Shown piece after piece: positions 58,501 to 64,000 of a stretch of 64,000 nt of DNA (its first letter is position 1; each line of letters opens with the position of its first letter). This DNA is from Daphnia carinata (Eukaryota; Arthropoda; Branchiopoda; Diplostraca; Daphniidae). The notes beneath the pieces are model-generated. The model was not told where the DNA came from. It did no database searches and was given only the letters and a program-made list of their open reading frames with translations. The translations under genes were made by a program, and so were the position numbers. The stretch spans positions 3,567,884-3,631,883 of the forward strand of contig NC_081332.1 in the NCBI RefSeq assembly GCF_022539665.2. The letters run 5' to 3'.

Positions 58501-61500
58501 TCTTCGCTCATCTCGATACCGTTCTCTTCTTCTTTCGGTCCGTTTTTATCATCTTTCTCTTCGCTCTCTTCTTCCTTGCCTTGCTGACGGGCAGAGTCCA
58601 GCTGATCTTCGTCCTGGATTTGATCCGAAACGTCTTTCGCTCCTTCGCCATCGCCCAGGCCGCCAGACTCGTTGTCCTCGAATTTCGTTCCAGCACCGCC
58701 TTCTTTGGAATCGTCCAGCTCCGAGGGTAGACAGAAACCCTTTTCCAGCAGTTGGTTAAACACGTTCAAGAGGACGGATAGCAATTTAGACGAAGCGCGG
58801 AGTGTGGCCAGCTGCGAGCTCAAGTAGTACTCGACGACGAAGACGTACTGATCGAACACGGGAGCGCATTGTGACAAGAGACGGGCGTGATGGCTATCGT
58901 ATTTGACCATTTCAACGAGACGTGACATCTCGGCCATCGTTCCATCCAGCCTCAGCATTTTGGACAAGTCCGTTTCCATTTCCGATATCAATTTCGATGT
59001 CAAGTGATCCACTTCGAAGTCATCGTCTTCTTCGGCTTTCGGTTCGTCCGTCTCGTTGTATTTCTTGTAGATTTCTTGAATTCCATGAAGGACGGACTGA
59101 CAGAGTTTGTCCACATCCGCTGCTTCGATCCTGGAATCCCTACTCGGTCTGGAGATGTTCTGCGATTGAAAGCCTTGAACGGCGGCGTTGAACCTGCGTC
59201 TAAGATGTTCCAGCGAAGAGCCAAAGTTCTGCGGACCTGCAACCGCAACCATCTGTTCCAGTAGACTCTGCGTTTCGTCGATCGTTTTGAAGCCACGGAT
59301 GATGCAATGCCACTGATCGCTGCTGAACAGCCACGAAGAGGTGGATGCGATCCGGTACAGATGAAACTGTTTCTCCAGGTCTTGACGCACTACCATCATC
59401 TTGCTGGCCAGCTGGGCTTTTAAAGACAAAAGAGATGAGGCCACCTCCTTCGTCACAGGTTTAGTAGTACCATCTTCGAGCCGAAGCTGAACGACGTCGA
59501 ATACTCCAGACGGACACGCTTTCATCAACGATTCAAATTCTTCCAGGACGGCTAGCGCATCCACTACGAGCTGCCAGAGATGATCCAGGTCGTTCACGAC
59601 CACACAAGATTCTGGAACAGGCTCAACAGAAGACCGGAAGCCGTTCAATTGAGCCGTTAGCATGCGCAAGTGGACCAGTTTGTCCAGCGTTTCGGAGCAT
59701 TTCGTCCACTGGTCTTGTACGACGTTCATAAATTGCGCCGCGAATCCTTTGAGGCGTTCCACGGTGGACGGGCCAAGTTCAGACGATGGCTTCTCCAGCA
59801 ATCTGGCCGAAATGGCCAAACGCGCAAGACAACGCGTGTAGTAATGCGGCCCTTTATTCCACGCGTTTCGAATGGCGCAATGAGATGGGCGTTCCGGCAA
59901 GTGTTCTAAGCTGGCCTCCACGTCCAGGATGGGCAAGACGATCTCGAGAGATGACAATCCTTTGTCTTGACTAAAGAGAAACGTGCCTTTGCGATAGGAA
60001 ACGCCCAGCTGCTGCAAGGTGCGGAAGAGCTGGAACAGAGACTTCCTCTTCCGCATGCTGATGGCTTTGGCTTCGTTCTTCTGGCGCTCCTTGTCCGCCC
60101 CGCTGCTGATGATCTTCAATCGTTGCAGCTGATTGACGGAGCTGATGACCGTTCCGACTAAATCGTCCACGGCCTGGATTCGCCGCTGGAACGGCGATTT
60201 GCGTAGAGTCTTGCCGCACAGATTCAAACTCTTGGCGTAAAGGCTGGGCAGCCGAGAAAGGACTAAATGTTCGGCCAGCGGTACAGCATCAAAGCCGGCC
60301 ATCGACTGGGCGTTGCCAATGAAAGGCTCCACAGCAATAGGTACGAGCGCTGGAACATTTTCTGCTTCCAGTTCGACGCCCGGCTCGCTCAGCACGGTTC
60401 TGGCGGGCTGTTCCAGCACGTCGCGCCACTCCTTCATGTGCTTGTGCAGAGTGCCGTGCGCTTTGTGGACGGCTTCTTTGAGCGCGTAATAATTGATATC
60501 GTTCCAGCGCATAATCTTGATGAAATCTTTGACTTTCTTATCGATGGGTTGTCGTAGGGAAGTCTTCCGTTTCACAACGAGCGGCAAGAATTGGCCGTAA
60601 AAGAGGACGGCGTGCCATAATAGGCGCAAAAGCGGATCGTGCCGGCCAGAGAGAGCGACGTGACACGCGAACGCTCTCAGCATCCGCAAGCGCATGTCAT
60701 ATTGGCCGAGCGTGGCGCTTTCCATGAACTGGCGCAACGTCGATTGGATGGGTGTCAAGTCGGCCATGGCCGTATCGTCATTCAGCAACGACGTGATGGT
60801 CGAATAGAGATGGAACCAATACTTGCACGCCGTACCTGCCGCCCGCTTCTCAACGTTGTCGAGGCACAACTTCCAGCCGTCGAGCTCGAGGGTCCGCCAG
60901 CGTAATATGAGACGCGACAGGGCGTGAATATCTTCGCTGATGGAGACACCTCGATGGGCATTGGCTTCCCATTCGTGGCATTTGGTGAGCAACATCTCCA
61001 GGCCCGTCACCAGTTTCATGATGGGACTGTCGACGGCGAACGAGAGGATCCGATCGATCAATTTCGACACGTCCAGCAGCGTCGCGTGGCCCGGCCACTG
61101 GTTCAGGAGGTCGGCGATCCTTAATCGCAAGTGTTCCAGGACGGGTCGGCATTGGACGGCTTCGTCGACGCGCGGATCGTAGTAAAAGTCGAATTTGTCG
61201 CTAGAACCACCTTCTGTTTGTCCGTTCCTCAGCACATGTTCCAAAAAGATCAGATGGGCTCCTAAACAAAAAAATATTTATCATCATTAAGGACACCCGA
61301 AAGAATCCAGTTTCACACTCGTCCACGTTCCAAAAAAAAAAAGTTTGTACGAGAACAACCCACGCTCTGCCATTTGCATTTGCATTGGCCACAATAGCAT
61401 CTCATTGCGGGAGCTTTTAATCCGCACGCTTAAAGCAACTAAACTAGCCAAACTTTTGCACCGACACTAGGGGAGGGGAATGTATTCTGTACAATTGAGT

Positions 61501-64000
61501 CTAAATTGTAAGAGAAAGAGAGAGAAAAGTTGAAAATAGGGCCTCACGCGTTTAGCTGGAACACGCGCAAGTTTGCAACCGCTGTATATATAAATGCCCT
61601 GAAAGTTTCTTACCGATTAGCCGACGATCGAATTGCGTACTCAAACAGGGCTCAAGAGTTGCCGTAATGCGGCCCAGCAGTGGGTAACGCATCGAAAAGC
61701 CTCCGGCGGACGAAGGTGAGGCGGCCGACTCCGCGTCCGACGCGCTCACGAAGATGGAACGCGCCCAGCTGAGTAACAAGGACACGTGTCGTTCGCAGAT
61801 GAAATGCTGGTCTTGCGGAGTGAGCTGGAAATCGTGCAAATCACCCTCCTCCTGCTGGTCCGTTTCCATGGCAACGGCCCCCCCACCATTGTCCTCGTTG
61901 AATTCCGACTCGTAAGACGGGAAAAACTGTTCCAGGGCCCGTTTCTCCGCCTCGGCATCGTTGACTTCTCCTTCATGGTGCACCGTCCGGCTCTTGTAGA
62001 GGCTCTCTTTTTCCAGCTCGCGCTGCTTCCGGCGCTCTTCCGCGGCGGCCCAAGACGACACGAGCGCGTCGAGGATGGCCGTCTGCGTGCTCCAGGCTTG
62101 CCGATCGATCCGCCGGGCGTGGAAAGTGTAGCGTTCAATGTCTTTCAGAGCGGAGAAGAGTAACGTCTTCTTGTTCTCGTTCCGCTCCGACGCATTCTCA
62201 AACACAAAGTCAAAGAGGCGGCCGACTCCGGCCGACGTGCAGAGCTGCGCTAGGGCCACCACGCCAGCGGGCTGTTCGGCCGCCAGCCGAGACGGCCGAT
62301 CGAAAAGGTCGGCAATCGAATCGCTCCAATCGGGATTGTCGTCACCAAAGTCCGTCCTCCAGGCTGCGGCTTTCACGTTCCTCACGAGCAACTCGGCGCC
62401 GTGCATCATTTGCGCGATGCCGGCCAAGACGGGAACGATCATATCGGGATAGTCAACGTATTTATTCTTGAGCGATTGATAAAAACTGCGCTGGGCAGCC
62501 AGCCACAATTCGGCTTGAGAAATGATCATGGCGGACGCGTCGCGGCCGCTTTGAAATTCACGCAGTTTGTCGTGAAGGGCCGTGACCGACTGCGGCGAGG
62601 CTACCGAGTTCACGTAGTGGCGAATGTCTTTGACAAGTTGCTGAAACAGCGATAACTCAGGACGCCACGTGGGTTTACGCGTCCGCTCTTCTTCCAGTTT
62701 GACGTCCAGCCGTTCTTTAAGGCCGGCAAAGTGGCGGACGTGCGGGTGTTGAGTATCGATCATCAACTCACCGCCAACGATCAGTTGATGGTGCAATCCG
62801 TGAACTCGTAAAAATTGATGGACTCTGTCCGCTTGCCGGCGTCTGAGCGCCGCCTTGAGTTTGCGCTTCTCCACCGGATCCACTTGGTCGCCCGCCGACA
62901 AAAGCAAACAACGGGCCAGGCCTTGCACGAGCCAAAGCGATCCCACGTCGCACGGGTTTTCGACGTAATCGCTGGCCCGTTTCACTATTTCAACGACTGA
63001 CGAATGGACTCCCGACCCGTTCCAGGAGTTCACGTCGGTCGATACGGCAACGCGCAGCGCGTGACACACGCCTTCAATCAGCTGTTGAATGGATTGGACG
63101 GCCAGACGATGATCGTTCAACATCGGATCGAAGTCGGGCCTTTGCAGCTTGTCAGCGTTGATCCACAAGACTTCTTTCAGCATCTTCAATCGAGCCCGTT
63201 TCTCTTCCGACTGGCCGAGAGCAACTTGTCCGTCTCCTTCAATCACGTTGGCAGCCGTGGCAGAAAAGAGGGGCGAAACGGCCTGACATTGTTGGCGACG
63301 GCTCCACGACATCCTCGTTACAATTTCCCAATGGGCCAGATGCGACTCGATCCACGGTAGAGGGCCGGCCTGGAATAATGCCGCGCTTCCGCTCCCTCCA
63401 GCTGATACCAATCCGCAGAGCGTGTCGCCGGGCTGGCGATAATGTCCCAACATGGCGACGTGATCCACCAGTGACAGAACGTGTAATTGAGCAGCGTCAT
63501 CTGTCTTCACCGCTTCCAGCGAAATGCGATTCAATTCACGTTCCAGTTGCGCCAACGCGTCAATATCGCCTTCGCGAATGAGACGGCCAACGCCGCGCAC
63601 TAACTGCGAACCTTGGGCGGACACGACAACGGCTGGCAGACAGCAACTTGCCAAAATGGATGCAATTAGACGCGCTCTCCGTGAATGATCCTCGTCCACA
63701 AACGGTTCAACGCGCTGATCCAGCCAACGTCGCAAACGACGAGATAGCACGACGGCTTGGCTGCGCTCCACTTCGACGGGCACGTCCAACGAAGCCACGG
63801 GGAAACGTTGAAGCAAAGCCGAAATGACGGGCACTGTCCGTTTCAACAGCCACGACCAGTACTGAGCTATGCGAGATAGAGTCGTTTCCAGCTCGTCGCC
63901 ATCGACAGAGAGCGCCTCAACGTCCAGCATGTGTCGTCTCATTTCGACGGCCTCCATTAAATCTGCCCAGTCTTTGTTGGTGAGTTGAACTTGGGCGGAG
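55599..64000 (-). CDS. MDN1: Midasin (MDN1), C-terminal part, cut by the window edge
   Basis: Giant nuclear AAA-type ATPase (about 5,600 aa in human) that strips assembly factors from pre-60S ribosomes. Exons on the minus strand: 64000 (continuing beyond)-61614, 61261-57414, 57347-56978, 56913-56747, 56680-56558, 56488-56340, 56274-56110, 56046-55599; phases agree. The visible part is about 2,550 aa. It contains part of the long helical linker, an extremely Asp/Glu-rich region (about 58700-57430, plus 57347-56990), and the C-terminal MIDAS/VWA domain. The MIDAS motif reads VDDSSSM, split across the intron between the sixth and seventh listed exons. The domain continues through SGRG-like SDGRGLFSEGSE to the stop. 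The N-terminal AAA ring lies outside the window. Confidence 0.95.
57414..58700 (-). other. Acidic (Asp/Glu-rich) region of midasin
   Basis: Encodes roughly 430 residues dominated by Asp, Glu, Lys and Gln with short repeats such as EEDNDDQDQDEGQGDG. This acidic segment before the MIDAS domain is a hallmark of midasin. The opposite strand reads as a long hydrophobic open frame as a side effect of GAN codons. Confidence 0.95.

Noticed and set aside
57465-58730. Open frame of 421 codons on the plus strand, rich in Leu/Ile/Phe
   Set aside because: It is the exact antisense of the midasin Asp/Glu-rich region. GAN codons read backwards give NTC codons (Phe, Leu, Ile, Val), so the hydrophobic open frame is a composition artefact.

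Overview
The window looks like nuclear DNA of an arthropod, most probably a branchiopod crustacean such as Daphnia. Reasons: protein-coding genes are split by many short GT-AG introns, often 60-75 bp; the encoded proteins are animal orthologues; the AT-rich intergenic DNA carries long A/T runs and microsatellites. The genus is inference.

Layout. 1-9545: no recognisable gene, only simple repeats and one weak tRNA-like sequence. 9546-11393 (minus): two neighbouring genes for secreted, probably GPI-anchored Ly6/uPAR three-finger proteins. 11955-14693 (plus): a complete 13-exon KLHL2/KLHL3-type BTB-BACK-Kelch gene. 15494-28173 (plus): a complete 15-exon orthologue of mask/ANKHD1, about 3,416 aa, with two ankyrin blocks, a polyglutamine tract and one KH domain. 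28174-32730: 3' flank and intergenic DNA. 32731-35635 (plus): a 7-exon PAQR3-type seven-membrane-segment receptor. 36134-50311: a 14.16 kb transposon-like structure with an 8-bp target-site duplication. 51071-52698 (minus): a 9-exon BDH1-type short-chain dehydrogenase. 55599-64000 (minus): the C-terminal ~2,550 aa of midasin (MDN1), running off the right edge.

The most unusual object is the 36142-50303 element. It is a near-perfect inverted duplication (arms of about 5.95 and 5.99 kb, about 2.2 kb spacer). Both outer ends carry the same terminal sequence ATGGCAATCCGTTTTACAT, and TGTTCTTT flanks both sides. A second, slightly different copy of the terminus lies inside the spacer at 42404. This suggests a ~7.9 kb element (42404-50303) whose 3' portion was copied in inverted orientation, giving a two-3'-end composite. 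The spacer holds decayed host-gene fragments that still have introns: the C-terminal metal-binding end of the DNA polymerase delta catalytic subunit, a zinc-knuckle piece and a small basic first exon. Each arm contains a short coiled-coil gene reading inward, a nested piggyBac-like MITE, a cluster of strong hairpins, two tRNA-like sequences and a GC-rich minisatellite. No transposase was recognised.

The host genes are unrelated housekeeping or signalling functions (RNA and ribosome biogenesis, ubiquitin-ligase adaptor, Golgi receptor, ketone-body metabolism) and do not form a pathway. All exon boundaries were read by eye from splice signals, phase and family similarity; no alignment program was run.
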